Assembly: GCF_010015445.1 (NCBI RefSeq)
Contig: NC_053116.1
Location: 43,030,188-43,094,187 of the forward strand
DNA length: 64,000 nt
Reading direction: 5' to 3'
Source of the DNA: Perca fluviatilis
Taxonomy: Eukaryota; Chordata; Actinopteri; Perciformes; Percidae
This document shows positions 13,130 to 23,248 of the stretch, one piece after another; the first letter of the stretch is position 1, and each line of letters opens with the position of its first letter. The translations under genes were made by a program, and so were the position numbers. Under the pieces are notes generated by a model. It was not told the origin of the DNA, searched no databases, and saw only the letters and a program-made list of their open reading frames with translations.

Positions 13130-13400
13130 TAACGCCAACGCCCTTCATTTCATTGGATCACTTGCTGGTGACGATGCAGCCTGTGGGCGGGGCTTAAGAG
13201 GCCACACGGGGAGAAGCCGCTGATTGGCTGAGAAGCTTTCACCCAAAGCTTTCCTCGGGCTGCTTATTGGATGAACTGCTAGAATCTGGGTCAAACATGG
13301 GCCCGGACCCAAAATGCCCAATGGTAGCCGCTGGTGGTAGCAGGGCGTTCTGAACTCTATAGAGAGCCAAAGTCCTGCCCCTTCCTGTGGACCTCATGGG
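13130..13400. promoter_or_regulatory. Promoter-like segment with GC box and three ATTGG boxes
   Basis: A GC box (gggcgggg, 13185-13192) sits among three inverted CCAAT boxes (ATTGG at 13152, 13223 and 13266). It lies in one of the few GC-balanced stretches of the first 20 kb, just upstream of the ZNF143-like motif array. No coding exon was recognised on either side, so the transcript it might drive is unknown. It may be a lost promoter or an lncRNA start. Confidence 0.4.
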
Positions 13401-13592
13401 ACCTAAACTCAGAAAAAATATGAGCAGTAGTGAACGGGGAGAAGCAAATTATTTTTTGATCCCGTTTGAATTGAGCCATGGATTACACATATGATGTTCA
13501 TCAATTTAAATGATAATTTTTCAACCGAAGAAAGTCTCAGTTAGCCGTAGGTTTGTCGTAGTACCACGTAGTTTAGTGTGAAACCGCTCAGT

Positions 13593-13710
13593 GGACTACA
13601 TCTCCCAGTCGACTACATCTCTCAGTGGACTACATCTCCCAGTGGACTACATCTCTCAGTGGACTACATCTCCCAGTGGACTACATCTACCAGTGGACTA
13701 CATCTCCCAT
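13593..13710. repeat. Seven tandem 17-bp units, ZNF143/THAP11-like motif
   Basis: Units read ggactacatctcccagt, with variants ctctcag, ctaccag and a last ctcccat. The core ACTACAtcTCCCAG closely matches the known ZNF143 (SBF/THAP11) promoter element. Alternating ccc and ctc versions suggest duplication of a two-unit block. Confidence 0.85.
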
Positions 13711-13904
13711 CTCAGACAATCTACCTCACCTAGCTTGATGCTCGGCTTGCTCGTTAGCTAGCTAGCTTAGCTCTGTTCCACATCACATGTAACGTTATCT
13801 TAACTTCTGGGTTTTATCCAGTCAAGTGTTTTCAGCAGAGAAGTAAAAGAACGAGAGAGATCCTCTGATCATTAGAGTAACATTACATCCTGGTACGATA
13901 CACA

Positions 13905-13921
13905 CACACACACACACACAC
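13905..13921. repeat. Short (CA)n
   Basis: About eight CA dinucleotides followed by ctgtgtgt, a small CA/TG inverted pair. Confidence 0.8.
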
Positions 13922-14249
13922 TGTGTGTACTGCTGTGGAGTAAAAACAGGTAAACTTGTGTGATGTCAGCTTGTTAGATATGAATATGTTCTAGTATCTT
14001 CTCTCCTCTGGGACAGGAAACTGAAGATCTTTGAGTTGTGGACAGAATAAGACATTAGAGGAAGTCATCTTGGTCTTTTAGGAAACACTGATCCACACTT
14101 TAGAGACCAAACTACTCATCCATTCATCCAGAACATAATCACACATGTTCACGGTGAAGACAATCAGTAGTTGTAGCTCCAAGGGTTTAGATATGAATAC
14201 ATAAGGAGAGTACTCCAGAAGCTACAGAATGATAGAAAACCTTAAACAC

Positions 14250-14286
14250 AAACACACACACACACACACACACAAACACACAGACA

Positions 14287-14321
<35 letters not shown>
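14250..14321. repeat. (CA)n at the 3' end of the minus-strand LINE
   Basis: Broken (CA)n on the plus strand, i.e. (TG)n on the minus strand. It starts right where the LINE reading from 16.26 kb runs out (cgatggacagctaagag then TG repeats). RTE-type LINEs often end in short simple repeats, so this tract may be the element's own tail, later expanded. Confidence 0.8.
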
Positions 14322-14324
<3 letters not shown>

Positions 14325-16258
14325 TAGCTGTCCATCGTTTTCGATGATGACGCTTGCTCCAAGGGTGGGGGTGTCCAACAACATTGTGTTCGCTGGTGCC
14401 ACTTCTCGTGGCTAGAGTCCGATCCTTGAGCCGCACACTCGCCTGCCACAGATGGAGCAGGGGAAACCAGATGCCAGGGGGTACCAGGAGGAGGGGAAAC
14501 CAGATGCCAGGGGTACCAGATGGAGCAGGGGAAACCAGATGCCAGGGGGTACCAGATGGAGCAGGGGGAAACCAGATGCCAGGGGTACCAGATGGAGCAG
14601 GGGAAACCAGATGCCAGGGGGTACCCAGATGGAGCAGGGGAAACAGATGCCAGGGGTACCAGATGGAGCAGGGGAAAACCAGATGCCAGGGGCAGATGGA
14701 GCAGGGGAAACCAGATGCCAGGGGGTACCAGCCGCCGCCTGGTGTCTCTGGATGGCCTCTCGGTTCGGCGTTCTAGGCTGATTTGGTGTATCTGAGAGAC
14801 TACTTTAGCACAGGGAACGCCCCAGGCTGATCTATCAAGTGCCAGAGATTCAAGCTGCGTGAGAGGGATGTTCGCCGTTTTAGGAGGTCCCTGGTGGCAG
14901 TAACGGCTAACGCTTTTGCCCTGCGGGAGCGTTTGCGCCATTAGTTGACTGTAGAGGACTTGACGGGCAGGCGGTGTTCAGGCATGCGTATTGTGCCCTA
15001 TCCAGCATGCAGATAGTTTTGGCCACCGCTGCTTCCATACAAAATGAGTCAGTCTTGCTGAGAATGTCTGTATGGGGGATTCGATCCTCCCAAGACAAGC
15101 TGAGGATCTTCTGTAGGCAGCGGATATGGAAGGCCTCTAGGGTGGTAATGTGCTGGGCGTGGGGTCCAAGACTCGGCCCCATAAAGCAGAGTGGAGAGAC
15201 ATACCGCGTTGTAAACAGCCACCTTGGTGCTGATCTTCAGGTTACGGTTTTCAAAACCCTGCTGCGAGGGCGTAACCGAAAGATGATGAGGCTTTATTTA
15301 TCCGGTGGTACTACTGTGTTAAGGGAGCAACATGAGGACAAAGTGGAGCTGAGGTAAGGGGAAGTGGTCCACTGTTTTAAGTGGAACACCATTTATGAAA
15401 AACTGGGGTGTGGGCGGGGTAGTGAGATGGCACATGACCCTCGGTTTTTGAGTGTTTACCTGTAGGCCAGAGAATTGGTACAGACTGGATATTGTGTTAA
15501 GAGCGTGCTGCATAGAGTCCGGGCTGTGAGCTAAGATGGCACAGTCATCAGCATACTGAAGCTCACAGATTTGGCGGGACTTTGTCTTTGTGTGGGCCTG
15601 GAGCCGACGGATGTTGAAAAGACTTCCGTCAAGTCGGTATTCCATCGGACGCCGTCGGTATGTCCCATACACGGTGGAAGAGGCAGGTGATGGCAGAGAG
15701 GATGTTAAAGCACGAGCGCCTATTAAACACGGAGCCAAGACGCAGCTGCTTCACCCCAACGCTTATTAAAAACTCTGACTGGAGTTCCTCCGTGAGCACT
15801 CTGGCTTGCATCCCGTCATGGAACTGCTGTAGGATGTGGAGAAACTTAGGGTGTACCGCAATTGGGAGAGGAGTTTCCAGAGCAGTTCACCGGTTGATGG
15901 AGTCGAAAGCTTTGCTGAGGTCGATGAAGGCTACGCTGAGGTTTTCTCGGCTTTTCTCCTGCAGCTGCCTCAAGACAAAAACCATGTCTGTCGTGATCTG
16001 GTCTTCCGGAAGCCATGTCTGGTTTCCGGAAGCACAGCTCCGAGATGTGCTCAACCAGTCTGCTAAGCATGATCTTGGCCAGGACTTTCCGCACGGAGAG
16101 GAGAGATATCCCACGGTGTTGCCGCAGACTGCTCTGTCTCCCTTCTGTTTGTAAATGACCACGATGTTTAGCGTCCTTCCAGTCCTGTGGGAGGGTCCCA
16201 TGTTCCCAGATGTTTTGGATCAGGAAGGTGGGGGACGGTAGAGTTGTATCCTCCATGC
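14325..16258 (-). mobile_element. Degenerate non-LTR retrotransposon (RTE-like LINE), minus strand
   Basis: Reading down from 16.26 kb the minus strand gives reverse transcriptase blocks in proper order but in changing frames: a fingers block (GISLLSVRKVLAKIMLSRLV, about 16.1 kb), VAFIDLSKAFDSINR (about 15.9 kb), VGVKQ (about 15.76 kb), the catalytic YADD in LQYADDCAILAHS (about 15.55 kb), the C-terminal block LEAFHIRCLQKILSLSWEDR (about 15.1 kb), and a terminal Cys motif CSICGRRVC (about 14.45 kb). The catalytic aspartates survive but frameshifts and stops kill the ORF. The endonuclease domain is absent, so the copy is 5' truncated, ending in a (TG)n/poly-T tract at 16.26 kb. The clade assignment (RTE versus another jockey-like clade) is uncertain. 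Confidence 0.8.
14452..14737. repeat. 34-bp minisatellite inside the LINE C-terminus
   Basis: About eight units of agatggagcagggg aaaccagatgccagggggtacc. On the minus strand each unit encodes a GFPCSIWYP-like peptide whose start matches the LINE's own GFPCSICGRRVC motif immediately to its left. The array therefore appears to have expanded from the LINE's Cys-motif codons. Single-base length changes between units shift the frame. Confidence 0.9.
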
Positions 16259-16262
16259 ATTG

Positions 16263-16532
16263 AAGATGCACACACAAAACACACACAAAAACAAAAAAAA
16301 AACACAAAAAAAAAAAAAAAAAAAAAAAAAACACACAACAACACACACACACACAGACACACACACACAAACATGCACATACAAACACACACACACACAG
16401 ACAAACACACACACACAAAAACACACACACACACACAGAAACACACACACAAACACACACACACAGACACACACACAGACACACACAGAGAAATACACAG
16501 ACACACACACATACACACACACACACACACAG
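16263..16532. repeat. (CA)n / poly-A compound microsatellite
   Basis: Runs of A (about 25 near 16.31 kb) and (CA)n blocks with caga and aaca interruptions. Cys/Val ORFs on the minus strand and Thr/His ORFs on the plus strand are simple-repeat translations. Confidence 0.95.
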
Positions 16533-16595
16533 AGTGTCCAACAGCTTCTGGTCCGAGCTACATGATTGGCTGTCATTTCAGATATATTATGTAAG

Positions 16596-16702
16596 GGATA
16601 ATGTAGAGCGAGGCGGTTGTTATAGCGAATACAACCCTGACAGGGTGATCAGGACTGAAGGGGTTGTATTCGCTATAACAACCGCCTCGCTCTACATTAT
16701 CC
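16596..16702. repeat. Perfect 42-bp inverted repeat, 23-nt loop (hairpin)
   Basis: Arms 16596-16637 and 16661-16702 are exact reverse complements over 42 bases, beginning ggataatgtagagcgaggcg. The loop is 16638-16660. Beyond the arms, gtaa and ttac pair loosely. The sequence has no resemblance to its flanks. It may be a foldback MITE or a hairpin RNA locus. Perfect pairing implies recent origin or maintenance. Confidence 0.95.
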
Positions 16703-16739
16703 TGCTTATTACATGGATACTTACCAAATAAATCAATAA

Positions 16740-17755
16740 TTTGACTAATAACTTGACAAAATGGGGGTTTATTGATTTAAATACGATTGTATTGCTTCCA
16801 CTAGAGAAAATAGTCCGTTCCGTCTCTACGGTTGGAATCCTGCGTCCATAGCAACGTAAACTCTGTAGCTTTTTAATGCAGCCCTTCGTCTATTACTCAA
16901 CACCAGCTTACAGGCTGTGGTAGTAGCCGTATATTTTATGGGGTGCTGCCGTAGTCGAAAAATGACCCAGCTGCTGTTTTAATCACTGCAGGAAATGACA
17001 CAACATTAGCTGAAGCGTTGTAGTGAGCTAGCGGGCTATCGGCTGCTCTACTTCACATTAAACTGAACATTTCTGTTGACGGTGAAGTGAGACACGGTGA
17101 ATGGCTTCTTTGGGAATATTTATGTGGACGTTTATGTCCTCATTCATCTCGTTTCCTTTTTGCACAGCCGCTGCATGTTGACACACCTGTAAGTTACGTT
17201 AAACAAGTTGCAATGTAAGCTAACTAATTAGCGTTGTTGTCCCTACGGCTGTTACTACGTAGCGATCATAGACGGTATAGAAAGATACTAGCGATAGACG
17301 CTCATCAGATCTGCTGTAAATGCTTGAATTGAAGGACAGAAGTTGCTCCACTTTTCCCCACTTTTGGCCGCAGCTGATAGGCTAAATTATCCAGACTTCT
17401 TTCAGCGGATTGATTGATAGCTGTCCTCCAGAGTGAACAGAACTGAACAGAACTGCTTTGGATATAAAAGAGATTGAAGAAGAACATTTAATGTGATCAT
17501 ATTTAAACTGTGTTCACTACTTATCATGTAGAATTCTTCCCTTTTCTCATGAACCAATCAGCTGGCCCTTCATCCAGCCCATAATAACCTACCTGTAACG
17601 TTGCTGCTGCTGCTGTTTCTCTGTCTCCTCTTCTGTTTGCAAGCAGCTCCACATCATCTGGCCTCTGATATGAAAACAGCTGAGTTACAAAGACAAATGT
17701 ACAAAAGAAATTGGGATTTGACCAAAACAATGATAACTTGCTTTTATCTTGAGCA
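16740..17755. other. Non-coding, no gene seen
   Basis: Moderately AT-rich sequence with no recognisable domain, tandem repeat or paired ends. Confidence 0.4.
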
Positions 17756-17758
17756 CAA

Positions 17759-19390
17759 TTTTTTTTTTTAAGAATGACACGTTTATTTCACATGTCATCA
17801 ATGTATCATTAACCACAATTCCGTAAGGTACAATGATCATATGTAAGCCGCGTGAAATGGGGAACCTTAAATAAGCTACTAAAACCTTTTCGGAAGGGGC
17901 CCGATAACGATAAACAACAACAAATAATATACAAACCAAAACCTCAATTAAACACAAAATAGGCAATACAAAATACAACAAAATACAACCAAATACAGAC
18001 ATACATAGACTAACATAGACAAATACTAAAAACAGACAGACGGTCCCAGCACAAACTACAGCATTTAAAGAATAATCAACAATAACTGTAACTGGGAGAA
18101 CAACCATTTGGTACCAGTTCATGGGTAGTAAGTTACAGGTTTGACTGCCGCTCCAGGGCACGTTCAGGGGTAGAAGTTGGTAAAAACACGAGTTACGGCT
18201 TGCCTGGAACGCAGCACTAGTCTAATGAAAGTAGATTTTAAACATTCAACATTTAAGATAATTTACATTTTAAACAAATTAAATAATGTTAATGTTAAAA
18301 CATCTCCACCACGACCTGAAAACATAAACATAAAATATCAGAAATCAGTAAAACATGTCGGTTATATTTCCCCACAGACGATAAATCAGATAAATACTAA
18401 AGTATTGTTTTATTCTAACAACAGTCTAAAGCCCAAATATAATACGTTTATGATCAAATATAACAAAGAAAAACATAGAATCTTCATGTTTGAGAAGCTG
18501 TGAATATATTTAGTGTTTCTGTCTGGAAGATGTTACAGTCACATCAAGTTTTAGGGAAATGTTTAAAGATTGCATCTCTAATAACCAGAGCCGCACAGAA
18601 TCTGCAGACAGAATATTTTAAACAAATTAAAATAAAACTCTGAATGCTAAAACATCTCCACCTCCAACCAGCATTTAAAGAATAATCAACAATCATATAT
18701 TATGAGCAATTTTTCCTTGAGGCTTTTCTTGAAGATGGAGACAGAATACGACACTTTCAAATTTTCCTCAAGCTCTTTCCAAATCTGCGGTCCCCTACAA
18801 ACTATACTCAGGCTCGTACACTTTAACCGTTGTTTTTTGCCAGTAATTAGGTATTTTTCCCTTGTGTCATAAGTGTGCAGGGGACAATTTATTGGAAAAA
18901 GCTCACACAAATGGTAGTTTAACCTATGGATAACCTGGAATATCATGCATGCATTCTGAAAAACATTATATTTGGTAAGCCTTAATATACCCAGACAATG
19001 AAATAGAAGACGAGTGGGGGTATTGGGCTCACACCACGTTAATGCCCGTATGATTTTTTTCTGTAAAATCTGTAGTTTTTTCAAGTGGCTGGGAAAAGTA
19101 TTACACCATATCACATTACAATAGCTTAAATGAGGCTATTTAAACTGTATAAGGTGAGAAGTGCTGAGTGTGGGATAAAATGTAAAAAAAACAAAAACAT
19201 ATTTAGATATTTTTTTTGTTAGATGATCAATATGACATTTGAAATTTAAACATTCATCAATATAAACACCAAGGAATTTAGTGGTGTTTACTCTTTCAAT
19301 AATTTGGTCATTTATTTTAAAACAAACTTGCCTGTTTTTCATTTGATTTTTGTTGGAATGAAACACAATGTAGTTCGACTCGAGAAATGT
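17759..19390 (-). mobile_element. LINE 3' half (CR1/L2/Rex-like), minus strand, split by an insert
   Basis: From 19.39 kb downward the minus strand encodes the end of a jockey-superclade LINE ORF2. It includes TKFLGVYIDECLNFKCHI (about 19.25 kb), then after frame changes ILQKKIIRALTWCE, FHCLGILRLTKYNVF and the terminal GPQIWKELEEN...FKKSLKEKLL block ending at 18686. The 3' UTR continues at 18083-17771, with an AATAAA on the minus strand (tttatt, 17782-17787) and a poly-A tail seen as a T run at 17759-17769. A 585-bp insert (18084-18668) interrupts the UTR. The reverse transcriptase core is missing, so the copy is 5' truncated. Confidence 0.8.
18084..18668. repeat. 585-bp insert, homologous to 21.28-21.87 kb
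   Basis: Flanked by an identical 25-bp direct repeat (18059-18083 and 18669-18693, starting cagcatttaaagaataatca) that occurs once in the undisturbed LINE UTR. The insert shares near-identical order and sequence with 21280-21868: the 'aactg ... gggagaacaacc' start, tacggcttgcctggaacgca, a run around atgtcggttatatttcccca, and the end ctccacctccaacc. Confidence 0.85.
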
Positions 19391-19500
19391 CCCAAAGCGA
19401 CTGAGAACAACTGTAAATGAGTTGAGCTGCTCTAAAATCTGTCCCTATCTTCCCCTGGTTGGGAATCACTGCCCCGGTATAATGTAGAGAGGGAGAGAGC

Positions 19501-20381
19501 CCTCTGCTGGCAAGATCTTGTAACAGAATACAGGTAAGAGACAGGAATAACACCATCACACATCCTAGAGACATGCCTGGTAACAGAGTACAGGTAAGAG
19601 ACAGGAATAACACCATCACACATCCTAGAGACATGCCTGGTAACAGAGTACAGGTAAGAGACAGGAATAACACCACCACACATCCTAGAGACACACCTGG
19701 TAACAGAATACAGGTAAGAGACAGGAATAACACCATCACACATCCTAGAGACACACCTGGTAACAGAATACAGGTAAGAGACAGGAATAACACCACCACA
19801 CATCCTAGAGACACACCTGGTAACAGAATACAGGTAAGAGACAGGAATAACACATCACACATCCTAGAGACACACCTGGTAACAGAATACAGGTAAGAGA
19901 CAGGAATAACACCATCACACATCCTAGAGACACACCTGGTAACAGAATACAGGTAAGAGACAGGAATAACACCACCACACATCCTAGAGACACACCTGGT
20001 AACAGAATACAGGTAAGAGACAGGAATAACACCATCACACATCCTAGAGACACACCTGGTAACAGAATACAGGTAAGAGACAGGAATAACACCATCACAC
20101 ATCCTAGAGACACACCTGGTAACAGAATACAGGTAAGAGACAGGAATAACACCACCACACATCCTAGAGACACACCTGGTAACAGAATACAGGTAAGAGA
20201 CAGGAATAACACCATCACACATCCTAGAGACACACCTGGTAACAGAATACAGGTAAGAGACAGGAATAACACCACCACACATCCTAGAGACACACCTGGT
20301 AACAGAATACAGGTAAGAGACAGGAATAACACCATCACACATCCTAGAGACACACCTGGTAACAGAATACAGGTAAGAGAC
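19501..20381. repeat. 60-bp minisatellite, 15 copies
   Basis: Very regular units (one copy is 59 bp) of catcctagagacacacctgg + taacagaatacaggtaagag + acaggaataacaccatcaca. Copies differ mainly at one position (ccAtc or ccAcc, loosely alternating), and the first two carry atgcctgg in place of acacctgg. Since 60 is a multiple of three, long repeat-peptide frames stay open on the minus strand; they are not genes. Each unit contains caggtaagag, a strong 5' splice-donor match on the plus strand. Confidence 0.97.
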
Positions 20382-20639
20382 AAAGTCATCATGTGTTTGT
20401 CACTTTATGTTTCTCTGAATTAAAGAATGTTTCTGTTTCTTCTTGTTCAATGCAAGAACACAACTAATAGAAACAGAAAATGCTGAGTCATGCTGCTAAC
20501 CACCAACTCATGTTTTAAATAGTTAAAGAAAATATTCAAACTCTTTTTGTTAGTTCATCATTTTCACAACTTTATTAAATTCATAAGAACAAAACAATTT
20601 GTATTCAAATTCACTCTTAAACTCTTATTTCTTACTAAA

Positions 20640-20775
20640 ATATATTAAGTTTATGACCAAATGCTGGAAGCTGTAAATATTTAGTATTTTAGTTTACAAG
20701 ATGTTACAGACACATAACAAGTCTCATGACTAACTTTAGGTAAATGTTTAAAGTTTGCATCTCTAATAAGGTGAC
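20640..20775. repeat. Partial third copy of the 18.1/21.3-kb repeat
   Basis: Shares 'aaatatattaagtttatga', 'gaagctgtaaatatttagta', an 'agatgttaca' block and 'aaagtttgcatctctaataa' in the same order as the full copies, but with gaps. Confidence 0.6.
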
Positions 20776-20837
20776 AGAACAACAATCATACATATAATTA
20801 CTTTATAATATTACTCTCACATGAAGAAAGAGACTTA

Positions 20838-21411
20838 TGCTGCGTTCCAGACACAATTTTTAATCCGTAAGTTACAACTTCAAGTCACGAATCACGACTT
20901 GGTAGCGTTCCAGACAAAGTCACGAACTGGCTAACTAAACATTGTGCCCTTGGCAGGGTTTAGGTTAGGCTACCTAATGTTAACGTTAGCTAGTGGCTAC
21001 CTAATGTTGACGTTAGCTAGTGGCTACCTAATGTTGACGTTAGCTAGCGCTACCTAACGTTGACGTCAGCTAGCACTAGCTGATACTATTGATTTCCCGT
21101 ACCTTTAGTAGTACACAATTGTATGTGTATTGTTTTGATAACAATGTGCGGAATTACTTTACGATGCCTATTTATGTCTATTTATTTTCTATTTATTTCT
21201 ATTTCTCACCGTTAATCACCGGCGTCTGTACAGCATCACAGGGGTCACCATTGTTGTTTGTGTGTGTGTGATGTCACAAACTGTATCTGGGAGAACAACC
21301 ATCTGGTACCAGTTCATGTGAAGTAAGTTACGGGTTTGACTGCCGTTCCAGGGAACTTTCAGGGGTAGAAGGTTGTGAAAACACGAGTTACGGCTTGCCT
21401 GGAACGCAGCA
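20838..21411. mobile_element. Probable non-autonomous DNA element with tgctgcgttccag ends
   Basis: Left end tgctgcgttccagacaca and right end gcctggaacgcagca are imperfect inverted repeats, extended by ccgtaagttac / gagttacgg. A solo right end also occurs at about 18.2 kb. No ORF. The internal part includes the tandem run at 20.97 kb. A target duplication could not be fixed by eye. Confidence 0.45.
20965..21075. repeat. 29-bp tandem repeat, four copies
   Basis: Units of gctacctaatgttgacgtta + gctagtg, with the last unit altered (ctagcgc, aacgttgacgtcag). Confidence 0.85.
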
Positions 21412-21868
21412 CTAGTCTGATGAAAATATATTTTAAATATTCAACAATAAAGATAATTTCTATTTTAAACAAATTAAATAATGTTAATGTTAAAACATCT
21501 CCACCACAACCTGAAAAACAAACATAAAATATCAGAAATCAGTAAAACATGTCGGTTATATTTCCCCACAGACGATAAATCAGATAAATACTAAAGTCTT
21601 GTTTTATTCTAACAACAGTCTAAAGCCCAAATATATTAAGTTTATGATCAAATATAACAAAGAAAAGCATCAAATCTTCCTGTTTGAGAAGCTGTGAATA
21701 TATTTAGTGTTTCTGTCTGGAAGATGTTATAGTCACTTCAAGTTTTAGGGAAATGTTTAAAGTTTGCATCTCTAATAACCAGAGCCACACAGAATCTGCA
21801 GACAGAATATTACCCAGATATTAAACAAATAAAAATAAAACATCTCCACCTCCAACCTGATAAACAAT
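21280..21868. repeat. Second copy of the 585-bp repeat
   Basis: Same order of blocks as 18084-18668. No 25-bp flanking duplication is seen here, so this may be the source or a copy whose flanks have decayed. Confidence 0.8.
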
Positions 21869-23130
21869 CGGTTCAATTCTGCAGATTTTCATTCTGGATC
21901 ACGGCTGAAAACTGTCAAAACATCTTCAGATTGAGTTTGTTTATAAGGTGACAGCACAACACTAATATATTCACATGATTATCTTCTATATCACTCATTT
22001 AAAGATATTCTGACTCATCACAGCCAGACGCCTTGTTAAGGCCTTTCCACACGGGGGGCGATGGTCTCGCCTCGTAATTAATATTCAATGAGAGGAGAGC
22101 GGGCAGGTGGGGGGGGGGGCAGTTTGACAGGCAACGCGACATGCACATGAGGCCCTAAGGCCTGTCCAATCTGACTCCAATTTATTATTTCCTGCGTATT
22201 CTGTCATTGGACTGAAGTTTACCAGAACACAAGGATCAATCTGAGACGAAGAGTTCAGTTAAGCAAAGTTTACTGAGTCCAGCATAAGAGATACAACACA
22301 GCTGTGGGTTCACAAAAACAGAGTCTAAGTTTCCCTAGCAACAGACATCAAGTCAGAGCCCGGTCCACCAAGTTGTCCTCTGAATTATGAGCTCCGATCT
22401 GTTCTCTTCCTCAAGCTTTTGTCCTATCCTCACAGGGGGGAGGGGGGGGAGTCTTCTTGTTTCTTAGGCAGAAACTGTTATCTTACAAAGACACACGCCA
22501 AGGTCGGGGCCTTCGTATGGTGCAACTTCCTCACCCGGAGTACTTTTAAACACTTCGTCAATGACTAACAGCTCTTTTGCTACAAGCAGATACACATGTT
22601 TTGTTAATAAAATATTTCTACAACAACTGCAGGCTGCAAGGGTTAAACTGTGTTGAACTTTTCTACATGCGAGCGACGCACAAATCAATGAACATTTTGT
22701 GAGTTTACTAAAATATAAAAGTGTTTTCTAAAGAGTTATCAGAACAGAGACAGCGGAGCTTCTGCTTGTCAGAGCATCAGCACAAGACGTCCGTAATCAT
22801 AACTATGCTAATGTAGCTAACTATGCTAATGTAGCTAACTTTAGCTATCAACAATAACAGTCTGTGGTTAGGAAAGACTAGGATTACCACTATGTTTTAT
22901 AAATCCACCTGTGATTAGGGAGATATGAAACCACAGTCAGATGATCTCATCCAGTTGTACAGCAGGGATACACCTCTATTTTTTCCACGACAACCATCAC
23001 CTGGTATTACCTGATTTTCGAGCATTGTCCATCACATGACGCGACTACGCAGGCCAAGGGTCGCTCCCCGTGTGAAAAACCTTTTACTCTCAAACAAAGA
23101 AAGACATTTTATCTCATTAAAATAGATTTT
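21869..23130. other. Non-coding downstream of the lectin gene
   Basis: Includes a G run at about 22.11 kb, a G-rich stretch at 22.43 kb and a short tandem (aactatgctaatgtagct, 22.80-22.84 kb). No gene recognised. Confidence 0.4.
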
Positions 23131-23248
23131 AAAGAAGAAACAGTAAATCAGTAAAACATGTTGGTTATATTTTCCCAAAGCTGATAAATCAAGTCTTGAT
23201 TTATTCTAATAGTCTGAAGCTCAAATATATTAAGTTTATGATCAAATA
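23130..23248. repeat. Left part of a fourth copy of the 585-bp repeat
   Basis: Shares aaatcagtaaaacatgttgg, a ttatattt block and aaatatattaagtttatgat with the copies at 18.3 and 21.5 kb. It is cut at gatcaaaTA by the MITE at 23249 and resumes at 23785. Confidence 0.75.

Noticed and set aside
14354..14795. Gly/Gln-rich, collagen-like plus-strand ORFs
   Set aside because: Three frames of the 34-bp minisatellite all stay open; no gene structure.
15846..16594. Large ORFs on both strands over (CA)n and poly-A
   Set aside because: Simple-repeat translation, joined by chance to LINE sequence on the minus strand.
17685..18161. 158-codon minus-strand hydrophobic ORF resembling a membrane protein
   Set aside because: It lies in the LINE 3' UTR and insert boundary, and its end is the poly-A tail region.
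19501..20381. CRISPR-like regular array
   Set aside because: The whole 60-bp unit is repeated with no variable spacer, and the DNA is vertebrate.
19317..20392. Long minus-strand ORFs (341 and 195 codons) with a 20-residue repeat
   Set aside because: They are translations of the 60-bp minisatellite in two frames; the open frame follows from a unit length divisible by three.
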